A DNA stretch of 14,959 nt from JAKFDK01 sp036676195 (lineage in GTDB: Bacteria; Bacillota; Sulfobacillia; Symbiobacteriales; ZC4RG38), in contig JAKFDK010000005.1 in the NCBI GenBank assembly GCA_036676195.1, positions 1-14,959 on the forward strand, read 5' to 3'. The notes under the pieces are model-generated. The model did not search any database. It worked only from the letters and a program-made list of their open reading frames with translations, and had not been told where the DNA came from. The position numbers were made by a program, and so were the translations under genes. Below are positions 6,254-13,723 of this stretch, one piece after another; the stretch's first letter is position 1, and each line of letters begins with the position of its first letter.

Positions 6254-7971
6254 ATCCTTCCCTCCTTCAACTGAATGCCAGCATGCAAGTCATCCCGCTG
6301 ACCTCGGCGCCTGGACCGGGCCGGCGGCCGCCCCACCGGCGGTGCCGGCATTGGGAACGGCAAGACCGGAAAGGCTGCGATCCGGTCCGGGGCTGGTGGC
6401 ACCGATGACCCGGCGCTGCTGCCGCCAGGCCCCGCCTGGCGTAACTGGTGCCGCTGCAGCTTCCCTGAGCCGGTGTAGGGCATCCGGTCGACAAAAGCGA
6501 GGGTGCCGGGCAGCTTGTAAGCAGCCAGACCTTCGGCCAGAAACGCGCGCAGTTCATGTTCCAGTTCGGGAACCGGGGGGTATCCGGGTTTCACCACCAC
6601 GTACATGGCCGGTTTGGTGCCACCTTCGGCATCCGGTTCCCCGATCACTCCGGCCTGGGCCACTGCCGGATGCTCCCGGATGTACGACTCCAGTTCCTGC
6701 ACCGAAACCCACATGCCGCCCACCTTGAACAGGTCGTCCATCCGGCCGTACAGGTGGAAGAAGCCTTCTTCGTCCCGCATACACACGTCGCCAGTACGCA
6801 GCCACGGGCCCACCAGGACGGACCGGGACAGGTCCTCCCGGTTCCAGTACCGCGAGAACATGGACGGAGAATACACCCACAGTTGTCCCGGGTGGCCGGG
6901 GAGCACTTCCTGGCCATCCTCGTCCAGGATGATGGCAGCCACACCTGGGACCGGTGTGCCTACTGAACCCGGTTTTACCTGCCCTGGCTGGTTGGAAATG
7001 CCCGTGTATAGCAATTCGGTCGAGCCAAATCCGTCCAAAAGCTCAACGCCAAACCGTTGACGCCAGCGGGCATAAACTCCGGCCGGCAGGGTTTCGCCCG
7101 CCGAGATGCACAGCCGCAGGGACCGCAGGTGTGCCGGGGTAGCCTCCGGATCATCCAGCAAACGCTGGTATACTTCCGGGAGAGCAAAGAGAACAGTGAC
7201 CCGGTGCCGGACAATGAGCCGGAGCAGATGCCGCGGGGTCGGAGGCTCGGTGCTCAGGATCGTGCTTGCGCCATACAGCAGCGGGATATGCAGGCCGTTA
7301 CCCAGCCCGAAGGCCAGGTGCAGGGGCGCGGCCGACAGTACCACATCGGTCGGACGCATGCCCAGGATATGGTCGGCAAAGGCACGGGCCTGCTCAAGCC
7401 CCCGGTGCAAGTGGACCACGCCCTTGGGAAACCCGGTGGTGCCGGAGGTATACAGCATGAAGGCAACGTCATCCGGACTCATGGGCAGCGGCAGTCCCGG
7501 TAAAGTTCCGGTCAGGTGCTCCGCCACGGCCGGCCAGGAGGCACCGCTGTCGGCGGGGACCACTTGCTGCAGAAAGGGGAGTTGCGGGCGGAGGGGAGCC
7601 AACTGCCGCAGCAGATCGGACCGGGCGATCATCACCCTGGCCCGGCTGTCTTGCAGCACCGCCGTGTAGTCCCTTGAACCAAAATCGGAACTGATCGGCA
7701 CCGGTACGGCTCCGATTTTCATGGCACCCAGGAAACCAGTGACGAACTCCACGCAATTTGGCAGGGCCAGGGCCACCCGCTGCTCCGGTTGCACGCCCAG
7801 GTCAGACAGCATGTGGCCGACCCGGTTTACGCCGTCAAGCAGATCACCGTAGGTGTAACAGGTGTCTCCGTCATACAGGGCCGGTCGCGCCGACATTCCC
7901 GCGGCCACTTGCCGGTCAACCAGGAGTGCAGCGCCATTCATCTGAGTCACCGGGCCGGAAGGTTCGCCCAA
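6250..7971 (-). CDS. Aryl-CoA ligase (benzoate-CoA ligase family), first gene of hcr operon
   Basis: ATP-dependent acyl-CoA synthetase that would form the CoA thioester used by the reductase. The 573-residue protein has the AMP-binding loop YTSGTTGFPKG (174-184), GFGSTE (314-319), WLRTGD (390-395), and the C-terminal lysine loop GSGKLQR with K504. The TTG start at 7971 follows GGGGAG at a nine-base distance, and its N-terminus lines up with the second ligase at 9226. The substrate-pocket stretch reads PLHLAFGLGN (216-225) instead of the KLFFAYG of typical benzoate-CoA ligases, so the substrate may differ (4-hydroxybenzoate or another ring-substituted acid). Oddly, residues 514-573 form a Gly/Pro/Arg-rich tail after the normal C-terminus, possibly a former intergenic stretch now read through. 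Confidence 0.85.
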   Translation of the reverse strand: MGEPSGPVTQMNGAALLVDRQVAAGMSARPALYDGDTCYTYGDLLDGVNRVGHMLSDLGVQPEQRVALALPNCVEFVTGFLGAMKIGAVPVPISSDFGSRDYTAVLQDSRARVMIARSDLLRQLAPLRPQLPFLQQVVPADSGASWPAVAEHLTGTLPGLPLPMSPDDVAFMLYTSGTTGFPKGVVHLHRGLEQARAFADHILGMRPTDVVLSAAPLHLAFGLGNGLHIPLLYGASTILSTEPPTPRHLLRLIVRHRVTVLFALPEVYQRLLDDPEATPAHLRSLRLCISAGETLPAGVYARWRQRFGVELLDGFGSTELLYTGISNQPGQVKPGSVGTPVPGVAAIILDEDGQEVLPGHPGQLWVYSPSMFSRYWNREDLSRSVLVGPWLRTGDVCMRDEEGFFHLYGRMDDLFKVGGMWVSVQELESYIREHPAVAQAGVIGEPDAEGGTKPAMYVVVKPGYPPVPELEHELRAFLAEGLAAYKLPGTLAFVDRMPYTGSGKLQRHQLRQAGPGGSSAGSSVPPAPDRIAAFPVLPFPMPAPPVGRPPARSRRRGQRDDLHAGIQLKEGRI

Positions 7972-8031
7972 CGTACACCACTCCCCTCGCTGTGAATCAT
8001 GCCTTCGTCTCTGTCGACCTTTTCGAAGCTG

Positions 8032-8060
8032 ATGATAAACTCTGAGAAAACATGAAGCAA
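8032..8060 (-). promoter_or_regulatory. Promoter of the ligase-hcrBCA-xdhC operon
   Basis: Read on the minus strand, TTGCTT (8060-8055) is followed after exactly 17 bases by TATCAT (8037-8032; 5 of 6 to the -10 consensus). Transcription would start near 8025 and give a leader of about 55 bases before the TTG at 7971. The weak -35 and the palindrome seven bases upstream suggest activation by the divergent IclR-family protein. Confidence 0.5.
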
Positions 8061-8067
8061 CGCATGC

Positions 8068-8084
8068 GTTCCTGTATGCGGAAC
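8068..8084. promoter_or_regulatory. Palindromic operator 1 (probable IclR-family site)
   Basis: GTTCCTGTATGCGGAAC has perfect 5-bp arms around seven bases. It sits seven bases upstream of the -35 of the hcr operon promoter, the usual place for an activator of the PobR/PcaU kind. A further half-site GTTCC lies at 8091-8095 and forms a second, overlapping palindrome with GGAAC at 8080-8084. Assignment to the adjacent IclR-family protein is inferred from position. Confidence 0.6.
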
Positions 8085-8144
8085 GGATTCGTTCCTGGCG
8101 ACGGATTTGACGGCGGCCTTGGCGGGTGGTCTTTTTTTAACCAG

Positions 8145-8172
8145 TTGAAACTTTCTTATGGTTGATGATAAG
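8145..8172 (+). promoter_or_regulatory. Promoter of the iclR-family gene
   Basis: TTGAAA (8145-8150; 5 of 6) is followed after 16 bases by GATAAG (8167-8172; 4 of 6). Start of transcription would be near 8179, placing operator 2 (8202-8218) in the leader, about 25 bases downstream. That layout fits autorepression. Confidence 0.4.
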
Positions 8173-8230
8173 CTCTGAAGAAGCAAGGTTAGCTCATGAG
8201 TGTTCCTGTATGTGGAACAAGTTCGTGGCG
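8161..8230. repeat. Imperfect ~70-bp direct repeat, copy 2
   Basis: Partner of the repeat at 8028-8100. Here the minus-strand promoter elements are no longer correctly spaced (ATGATA at 8165-8170 and AAGCAA at 8181-8186 are only 10 bases apart). Only the palindrome and the plus-strand -10 appear to have been kept in use. Confidence 0.8.
8202..8218. promoter_or_regulatory. Palindromic operator 2 (probable IclR-family site)
   Basis: GTTCCTGTATGTGGAAC is identical to operator 1 except for one spacer base. It lies between the predicted transcription start and the ATG of the regulator gene at 8252, consistent with roadblock autorepression. The 134-bp distance to operator 1 is near 13 helical turns, so looping between the two sites is conceivable. 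Confidence 0.6.
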
Positions 8231-8251
8231 CAATATGTGGGGAGATGGGTC

Positions 8252-8998
8252 ATGCTTTCATCGGTGCAAAACGCTCTGCAGATTCTGAAGGCTCTCTCCC
8301 GGTCAAGCGGAGAGCGGGGACTGACTGATCTGAGTCGCGAACTACACCTGGGGAAAAGCACTACCTTTCGCTTGGTGCACACTTTGATGGCGGAAGGCAT
8401 GGTCGCCCAGAATCCAAAAACAGGCCGCTTCCGCCTGGGTCTTGCCCTTGCCGAAATGGGGAACAGCGCCGCCGAGGATACCGGATTGCAGCGGGCCGGT
8501 TTTCGCCAGCTTACCCAATTACACGGGCGGGTGAACGAACTGGTCATGCTGGGAGTCCTGGATGGGCCGGACGTGATCACCATCGCCAAGATTGAGTGCA
8601 CCCGGGCCGTTGCAGTCAACCCGGCTGTCATGCGCCGCTGCCCCGGCCACTGTTCAGCCATGGGCAAAGCCATCCTCACTTTCCTCCCCCCGGAATCCCT
8701 CAGTTCTCACGTGCGGGAACCATTGCAGCGGCTGACGCCCAACACCGTCACCGACTTCAGTGCCCTGTGGGAGCACTTCACCCGTATCCGCCGCAACGGC
8801 TATGCCCTGGACAACGAGGAGCGGGCGATCGGTATTCGCGGCATCAGCGCCCCGGTATTTTTCCGGGGCCGGGCGGTGGCATCCCTGGGGCTGGCCGTGC
8901 CAACCCAGCGCTTGCCCGCCGCAATGGTGAGCAGCATGCTGCCCCTGGTGATCGAGGCCGCGGCTAACCTTTCGAAAAGCTTGGATGACGGCGAGTGA
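8252..8998 (+). CDS. IclR-family transcriptional regulator
   Basis: A 248-residue regulator with the two-part IclR layout. The N-terminal winged helix-turn-helix (about 1-65) reads SVQNALQILKALSR, then DLSRELHLGKSTTFRLVHTL. The C-terminal effector domain (about 80-240) has the expected AMGKAIL segment and GYALDNEERAIGIRGISAPV. I chose the ATG at 8252 (GGGGAGATGGGTC before it) because earlier in-frame codons from 8162 would add 30 residues that are not IclR-like and overlap the operator. Divergent orientation from the aryl-CoA ligase/hcr operon indicates that it senses an aromatic acid or its CoA ester and controls that operon. IclR proteins of aromatic catabolism (PobR, PcaU, PcaR) are often activators. 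A strong terminator follows. Confidence 0.9.
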   Translation: MLSSVQNALQILKALSRSSGERGLTDLSRELHLGKSTTFRLVHTLMAEGMVAQNPKTGRFRLGLALAEMGNSAAEDTGLQRAGFRQLTQLHGRVNELVMLGVLDGPDVITIAKIECTRAVAVNPAVMRRCPGHCSAMGKAILTFLPPESLSSHVREPLQRLTPNTVTDFSALWEHFTRIRRNGYALDNEERAIGIRGISAPVFFRGRAVASLGLAVPTQRLPAAMVSSMLPLVIEAAANLSKSLDDGE

Positions 8999-9032
8999 AG
9001 GTAGCGGGAAGGGATATGGCCGCGCATCAGCA

Positions 9033-9067
9033 ACCGGGGGCGCCCGTCATGGGCGCCCCCGGTTTTT
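9033..9067 (+). terminator. Rho-independent terminator after iclR
   Basis: ACCGGGGGCGCCC and GGGCGCCCCCGGT form a perfect 13-bp GC-rich stem around GTCAT, followed immediately by TTTT. It lies 35 bases after the iclR stop and insulates the next transcription unit. Confidence 0.92.
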
Positions 9068-9099
9068 ATCGACCTGAAACTGGGGTGCCGTATAGAGAA

Positions 9100-9145
9100 A
9101 CAGTCACCTTGAGTCCGCGTTGTGCTGCCTGTAGATTCTGACTGT
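9100..9145 (+). promoter_or_regulatory. Promoter of the second ligase, bracketed by an inverted repeat
   Basis: TTGAGT (9109-9114) and TAGATT (9132-9137) are spaced by 17 bases, giving a start near 9144 and a leader of about 80 bases to the ATG at 9226. ACAGTCA (9100-9106) and TGACTGT (9139-9145) are perfect 7-bp inverted arms that flank the core promoter on both sides, 39 bp apart. They could be half-sites for a regulator that clamps the promoter. The GTTCC palindrome of the hcr promoter is absent. Confidence 0.4.
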
Positions 9146-9225
9146 AAGGACCTCAAGTCGCAGCCACACGCGCCGGCGCTTGGCAGACCGACAGGTGGGG
9201 CGGCAACACAGGGGAGGATTGTGGC

Positions 9226-10821
9226 ATGACGATCGAACCGATTGAGATTCCGCAGCGCATGAATGCGGTCACCTGGCTCCTGGACCGGCATGTGGCAACT
9301 GGGTGGGGCGACAGGGTGGCCGTCATCACTCCGGAAGCGAAGTACACCTACCGAGCCCTGTTCGAATGGGTCAACCGGATCGGGAACACCCTGCGCGGGT
9401 TTGAACTGGAACCGGAAAACCGGGTGCTGGTGTTCCAGCCGGATGGAGTTACCCAGGTGGCCGCCTACCTGGGTGCCATGAAGATCGGCGCCGTGCCGGT
9501 GATGGTCAGCCCGCTGCTGCAGCCCACCGACTACGAGCACATTGTCCGAGACAGCCGGGCCCGGGTCCTGATCACCACCGCCGAGTGGTTGCCACTGCTG
9601 GCCCCGGCCCTACGCAGTGCCCAGTTCATGCGGGCGGTGCTGGTCACCGGTACTCCGGGGGAGCTGGCACCTCTCGGGACCATTCCGGTGGTCCCCCTGG
9701 AACGGCTCACCGCCAGCGCTTCGCCCCGACTGGATGCCCTGGCCATGAGCCCGGATGACATGGCGTACTGGCTGTACAGCTCCGGGACCACCGGCGTACC
9801 CAAGGGCGTAGTCCACCTGCACCATGATGTGCTGCACTGCCAGTACTACAGCCGGAATGTGCTCCACCTGCAGCCCGACGACCTGGTGTTTTCCACCTCG
9901 AAGCTGTTCTTTGCCTACGCCCTGGGCACTGTCTGCCACATGACCCTGTTTGCCGGGGCGACCATGCTCCTGTACCCGGACCGGCCACTGCCTGAAACCC
10001 TTGCTCCCTTCGTGGAGACGTTCAGGCCCACGCTGTTTTTTTCGGTCCCCACCTTTTATGCCAACGTACTGCGCAGCCCGGAAGTGCGGCCAGAGCAATT
10101 CAGTTCTGTCCGGATGTTCCTCTCTGCCGGCGAGCCGTTGCCATCGCAGGTATTCCGGCAGTGGCAGGACCGCTTCGGGAGCGAGATTTGCGATGGCATC
10201 GGCTCAACGGAACTCACCTATACGTTTATCTCCAACCGGCCTGACCACCTAAAACCCGGCTCTTCCGGCCAAGTCGTTCCCGGCAACGAGGTCCGCATCG
10301 TCGATGACCAGGGCAAGGACCTGCCGGTAGGCGAGATAGGCCACCTCCTGGTCAGGGCCGAGGCAACCTGCGCCTTTTATTGGAACCAGCACCAGCGCAA
10401 CAAGGATGTGTTCCTGGGCCACTGGTTCCGCACCGGCGACATGTATTACCGGGATGAAGAAGGTTATTTCTACCATTGTGGACGCAGCGACGACATGCTC
10501 AAGGTGAGTGGCGTGTGGGTGTCGCCCACCGAGGTGGAAAACCTCCTGTTGGAGCATCCGGTCGTCAAGGAGGCATGCCTGATCGGGCATGCCGATGCGA
10601 ACGGCAACATCAAGCCCAAGGCATTTGTCGTGTTGCAGGATGGTATCCCACCCGCCCCGGAACTGGGGGCGGATCTTCAGCAGTTTGTGAAGCAGCGGCT
10701 GGCCCCGGTGAAGTACCCGCGTTGGGTGGAGTTTGTTCCCGAACTGCCGCGCACCGGCACCGGCAAGCTGAAGCGGCATCAGATGCGTCAGGCGGCCGCC
10801 CTGGCCTACTCACGACTCTGA
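9226..10821 (+). CDS. Benzoate-CoA ligase family protein (aryl-CoA ligase 2)
   Basis: A 531-residue ATP-dependent aryl-CoA synthetase, the usual length for benzoate or 4-hydroxybenzoate-CoA ligases. Motifs are YSSGTTGVPKG (184-194), the pocket stretch SKLFFAYALG (225-234) typical of BadA-like enzymes, GIGSTE (324-329), WFRTGD (400-405) and GTGKLKR with catalytic K514. It would activate the aromatic acid with CoA, with AMP and PPi as products, in the cytoplasm. The ATG at 9226 follows AGGGGAGG. It is a paralogue of the ligase at 6250-7971 but fits the classical family better and lacks that protein's C-terminal tail. It is followed after 32 bases by yqeB on the same strand, so the two are probably co-transcribed. 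Whether it prefers benzoate or hydroxybenzoate cannot be read from the sequence by eye. Confidence 0.9.
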   Translation: MTIEPIEIPQRMNAVTWLLDRHVATGWGDRVAVITPEAKYTYRALFEWVNRIGNTLRGFELEPENRVLVFQPDGVTQVAAYLGAMKIGAVPVMVSPLLQPTDYEHIVRDSRARVLITTAEWLPLLAPALRSAQFMRAVLVTGTPGELAPLGTIPVVPLERLTASASPRLDALAMSPDDMAYWLYSSGTTGVPKGVVHLHHDVLHCQYYSRNVLHLQPDDLVFSTSKLFFAYALGTVCHMTLFAGATMLLYPDRPLPETLAPFVETFRPTLFFSVPTFYANVLRSPEVRPEQFSSVRMFLSAGEPLPSQVFRQWQDRFGSEICDGIGSTELTYTFISNRPDHLKPGSSGQVVPGNEVRIVDDQGKDLPVGEIGHLLVRAEATCAFYWNQHQRNKDVFLGHWFRTGDMYYRDEEGYFYHCGRSDDMLKVSGVWVSPTEVENLLLEHPVVKEACLIGHADANGNIKPKAFVVLQDGIPPAPELGADLQQFVKQRLAPVKYPRWVEFVPELPRTGTGKLKRHQMRQAAALAYSRL

Positions 10822-10853
10822 CGACCTGATAGGCCCGGGGGAGGGGATTGCCC

Positions 10854-11678
10854 ATGTGGGTGGGGACGCGGGTATTGGTGCTGGGCGGTGGCGACCTGGG
10901 CAGCGGTGTGGCCCACCGTTTGCTGCGGGCGGGGTTTGGTGTGATGATCAGCGAGTTGCCCGATCCGCTGACGGTGCGGCGCACAGTGGCATTTGCAACA
11001 GCGGTCGAGACCGGCGAGTCTACCGTTGAGGGTGTGATGGCCAGGCGGGTGGGCGACCCGGCGACGGCACTGGCCGCCATGGCCGCCGGGTGTATTCCGG
11101 TCCTGGTCGGTGCCGACGCGGCGGCTGTGGCTGCCCTGGATCCGGCGGTGATTGTAGACACCGCCATGCGCAAACGCCGCTCACTGGTCCGGCGCGGCAC
11201 CGCCCCGGTGGTCATTGCCCTGGGCCCCGGGTCAGTGGCCGGAGAGGATGTGGACGCAGTCATCGAGACCAATCGCGGCCATAACCTGGGGCGGGTCATT
11301 CTGGTGGGGGCGGCGGAGCCCGACACCGGGGTGCCGGGGGAGGTGGGTGGCCACGGCAGTGCCCGTTTGTTGCGGGCGCCCTGCAGCGGGATTCTGACGG
11401 CCCTGGCCGAGATTGGGGCAGAGGTGGCGCCCGGGCAGGTGGTGGCTCGGGTGAACGGGGAGCCCGTCCGGGCTCAGATTGCCGGTGTGCTGCGGGGTAT
11501 GATCCGGGCGGGCACGGCCGTTACCGCCGGCCTGAAGGTCGGAGATATAGATCCCCGGGCACGGCCGGAGCACTGCTATTCCATCTCCGACAAGGCACGG
11601 GCTGTCGCCGGCGGCGTGCTGGAGGCCATCATGCTGCTGCTCTGTGCACGGACCGAACCTGCCCCCGGTGGGCTGTGA
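10854..11678 (+). CDS. yqeB: YqeB (EF2563-type) selenium-dependent molybdenum hydroxylase accessory protein
   Basis: A 274-residue protein that opens with a nucleotide-binding GGGDLGSGVAHRLLRAGFGV (residues 11-30). It continues with VRRTVAFATAV and VEGVMARRV, then the ALGPG and VIETNRGHNLG motifs, and a lipoyl/biotinyl-like C-terminal part (LLRAPCSGILTALAEIGAEV). These are hallmarks of the YqeB family, known by phylogenetic profiling to travel with SelD and selenium-dependent molybdenum hydroxylases; the exact biochemical role is not established. I chose ATG 10854 because GGAGGGG is well spaced to it, whereas the TTG at 10848 would be too close. It lies directly after ligase 2 and before a substrate-binding protein, linking selenium-type maturation to this aromatic cluster. 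Confidence 0.88.
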   Translation: MWVGTRVLVLGGGDLGSGVAHRLLRAGFGVMISELPDPLTVRRTVAFATAVETGESTVEGVMARRVGDPATALAAMAAGCIPVLVGADAAAVAALDPAVIVDTAMRKRRSLVRRGTAPVVIALGPGSVAGEDVDAVIETNRGHNLGRVILVGAAEPDTGVPGEVGGHGSARLLRAPCSGILTALAEIGAEVAPGQVVARVNGEPVRAQIAGVLRGMIRAGTAVTAGLKVGDIDPRARPEHCYSISDKARAVAGGVLEAIMLLLCARTEPAPGGL

Positions 11679-11799
11679 AAGGGGAGCGTGGCGCGATTTG
11701 GAAGTCTTGCCGGTGGTACCGGCGCATGAACTGGGCTGACCACCCGCCGGTCCGCGTGGGACCCGGGAGCAGACATACCTCAAGGAGGAGAAAGATTCG

Positions 11800-13035
11800 A
11801 TGAGATTTGATACCAGATGGTTGCGGGCAACGCTGACGGTCTCTCTGATGCTGGTTTCAACGGCATGTGGCGGCACGCCCCCTGAGCCGGCCAGGCCGGC
11901 AGCTCCGGCCCAGCAAGCACCGGCACAGGTGGCCAAACCCGACTTCAAGCTGGGCGTCCCCTTGCCGTACTCCGGCGTGTATTCTGTTCTGGGCGAGTCC
12001 ATCACCAACGGTATGAACCTTTACTTCGAGGAGATCGGGTACGTGGCTGGCGGCCGCAAGATCGTCATGATCAAGGACGATACTGAGGCGAATCCAGAAG
12101 TGGGTGCACGCAAAACCAGGAAGCTGGTTGAACAGGACAAGGTCGATATGATCGCCGGGTATGTCAGCAGTACAGTCGCAACAGGTGCCCGCGATTATCT
12201 GCACGACAACAAAGTCGTTACCGTGATCGCAAACGCCGGTGCTGATGCACTCTCCCGGGCCAAAAAAAGCCCCTATATCTTCCGTACCTCGTTCAGCAAC
12301 TGGCAGGTTTCGGCCGCCACAGGCAAGTGGGCGGCGGAGAATCTGGGCAAGAAGGCGGTCACCCTCAATCCTGACTACCAGGCCGGCAAGGACAACGCCG
12401 CCGCCTTCAAGGAAACTTTTCAGCCGTCCGGTGGGCAGGTTCTTGCTGACATCTTCCCACCCCTGTCCAACAGTGACTATGCGCCTTACCTGGTCAAGGT
12501 CAAGGACCAAAATCCGGATGTGGCGTATGCCTTCTTCTCGGGCTCCGATGCCGTGCGCTTTCTGAAGCAATGGAAGGAGTATGGCCTCAAGAATAAAATC
12601 CCGCTCATCTCAAGCGGGTTCCTGGTGGAAGAGGACGTGCTGGCCAATCAGGAGGTAGCCGAAGCCGCTCTGGGCGTCTATAGCGCTCTGTTTTGGGCCT
12701 ATACGCTGGACACGCCGGAGAATAAGGCCTTTATCAAGGCGTACGAGGATAAGTTCAAGAAATCCGCGGATGTGTTTTCGGTTCAGGGTTACGAGACGGC
12801 CCGGTTCATTGCCGAGGCCCTGAACAAGGTAAACGGAAACACCCAGGACCAGCAGGCTCTGCTTGCGGCCATGAAGGGGGTCACATTCAAGGGACCTCGT
12901 GGCGAGTTCAGGCTGGACCCGCAAACCCAGAACATCATTCTGACCATGTACATCCGCAAGGTGGAGAAGGTGGGCGACCGTATTACCAATAAGGTCATCG
13001 CCACCATCCCGGACTGGAAGGACCCGGGAAAGTAA
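11800..13035 (+). CDS. ABC transporter substrate-binding lipoprotein, branched-chain amino acid/aromatic acid type
   Basis: A 411-residue extracytoplasmic solute receptor. The N-terminus has basic residues, a hydrophobic stretch (LTVSLMLVSTAC) and a lipobox cysteine at C23, followed by an Ala/Pro-rich linker to about residue 45, so it should be a lipid-anchored protein. The mature part is a Peripla_BP_6 (LivJ-like) type I binding fold: LGVPLPYSGVYSVLGESITNGMNLYFEE, DDTEANPEVG, and YVSSTVATGA in the ligand cleft. Related receptors serve uptake of benzoate derivatives (for example the Hba ABC system of Rhodopseudomonas), so an aromatic acid is the likely ligand. The start follows AAGGAGGAG. No permease or ATPase gene follows, so it is an orphan receptor here; hairpins and gene remnants lie downstream. 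No clear promoter or terminator was seen in 11679-11799. Confidence 0.88.
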   Translation: MRFDTRWLRATLTVSLMLVSTACGGTPPEPARPAAPAQQAPAQVAKPDFKLGVPLPYSGVYSVLGESITNGMNLYFEEIGYVAGGRKIVMIKDDTEANPEVGARKTRKLVEQDKVDMIAGYVSSTVATGARDYLHDNKVVTVIANAGADALSRAKKSPYIFRTSFSNWQVSAATGKWAAENLGKKAVTLNPDYQAGKDNAAAFKETFQPSGGQVLADIFPPLSNSDYAPYLVKVKDQNPDVAYAFFSGSDAVRFLKQWKEYGLKNKIPLISSGFLVEEDVLANQEVAEAALGVYSALFWAYTLDTPENKAFIKAYEDKFKKSADVFSVQGYETARFIAEALNKVNGNTQDQQALLAAMKGVTFKGPRGEFRLDPQTQNIILTMYIRKVEKVGDRITNKVIATIPDWKDPGK

Positions 13036-13057
13036 GCCGGTCCTGGTGAATCAGGGG

Positions 13058-13113
13058 GCAGCAGCCGCATGCGGGCTTCTGCAGGAACTTCGCCGTCATC
13101 AGTAACGGTGAAG
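13058..13113 (+). terminator. Two consecutive hairpins after the binding-protein gene
   Basis: GCAGCAGCC/GGCTTCTGC (13058-13082) makes a 9-bp stem with one mismatch. CTTCGCCGT/ACGGTGAAG (13088-13113) makes a 9-bp stem with one G-U pair and an 8-base loop. Neither is followed by a T-tract, so intrinsic termination is uncertain; they could slow decay of the binding-protein mRNA from its 3' end. Confidence 0.35.
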
Positions 13114-13142
13114 ACTTGGAAATTTGCTGAAATTGTTTTATA

Positions 13143-13406
13143 GTGAAACCGCAAAGGGCATGGCGCATCAACGTGATGCAGGCCCTGCGGGTCTTCGTCT
13201 ATCGCTACTTCAAGCCGATCCCGGTTACCGAGGCCGGGCGGGCCCTTGCCCTGGAGCAGCACAAAGGCATTCTTGAGGCTCTCAAGGCCAGGGACGGCGT
13301 CCTGGCTGAGGAGAGGATGCTGGCGCACCTGGAGGGATTTGACCAGCGTGTCTTGCGCTACTTCCAGGAAAACCCCGGCGCCCCTGCCCCGGGAGCCAAG
13401 ATGTAG
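13143..13406 (+). pseudogene. GntR/FadR-family regulator, C-terminal (FCD domain) remnant
   Basis: An 87-codon frame whose second half (ALEQHKGILEALKARDGVLA, then EERMLAHLEGFDQRVLRYF) matches the last helices of the FCD ligand-binding domain of FadR-type GntR regulators (H-x3-ILEAL-x-ARD-x3-A-x3-M-x2-HL). The DNA-binding domain and most of the FCD domain are missing. An in-frame TGA lies at 13128-13130, and the candidate GTG at 13143 has no clear ribosome binding site. The gene is therefore a 5'-truncated remnant. Such regulators often sit with aromatic or dicarboxylate catabolic genes. Confidence 0.65.
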
Positions 13407-13535
13407 TGCCAAGTCTCACTCATTGGTGTTAGCTCCGCCGCTATTTGGCGCTCGCCATCGGTACTATGTACAGGAAAGTTCTAGACGAGGGGGGTGGGCT
13501 GAAATCCCTTATCTAAATATTTGAAGGAAATCGAA

Positions 13536-13578
13536 AGAACCTCTGGGTAAATGTCGTGGCAGACATCCCAGAGGTTCT
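13536..13578. repeat. Long two-tier hairpin in intergenic DNA
   Basis: AGAACCTCTGGG (13536-13547) and CCCAGAGGTTCT (13567-13578) are perfect 12-bp arms. Inside them ATGTC (13551-13555) pairs with GACAT (13562-13566) around GTGGCA. The only interruption is a 3-base bulge (TAA). On the minus strand it is followed by TTCGATTT, a poor T-tract. It may be a terminator serving both directions or the folded end of a lost mobile element. I saw no gene in 13407-13720 around it. Confidence 0.7.
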
Positions 13579-13723
13579 CAGTTCCGAAGGGTTCCCCCCC
13601 GTACATACCCGTCATACTGCCCTGGGAGCCCAGCCGCGTCACCTAGCGAGGCCGGGCTTGCCCCCCTTGCGGGCGCAGGTGAAGGCACCTTCCCCGGAGC
13701 CAAACAATGCACTGTTGTTGGGG

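Larger units (their letters stand above)
8028..8100. repeat. Imperfect ~70-bp direct repeat, copy 1
   Basis: This copy begins GCTGATGATAAACTCTGA and ends TGGCG; copy 2 (8161-8230) begins GTTGATGATAAGCTCTGA and also ends TGGCG. Both contain the palindrome GTTCCTGTATGYGGAAC in the same relative position, offset by 134 bases. The first 18 bases match at 16 positions, while the middle has diverged with small indels. It looks like a local duplication that created two regulatory modules. Confidence 0.8.

Noticed and set aside
8101..8140. T-run (TTTTTTT) at 8132-8138 as a terminator
   Set aside because: No stable stem precedes the T-run; it lies between two divergent promoters.
8162..8251. Longer N-terminus for the IclR-family protein starting at 8162
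   Set aside because: The extra 30 residues overlap the operator repeat and promoter -10, and do not resemble the family; the ATG at 8252 has a ribosome binding site and aligns with IclR starts.
11232..12008. 258-codon minus-strand frame across yqeB and the binding-protein start
   Set aside because: It covers two real genes in antisense and the strong ribosome binding site of the lipoprotein gene, with no recognisable motifs.
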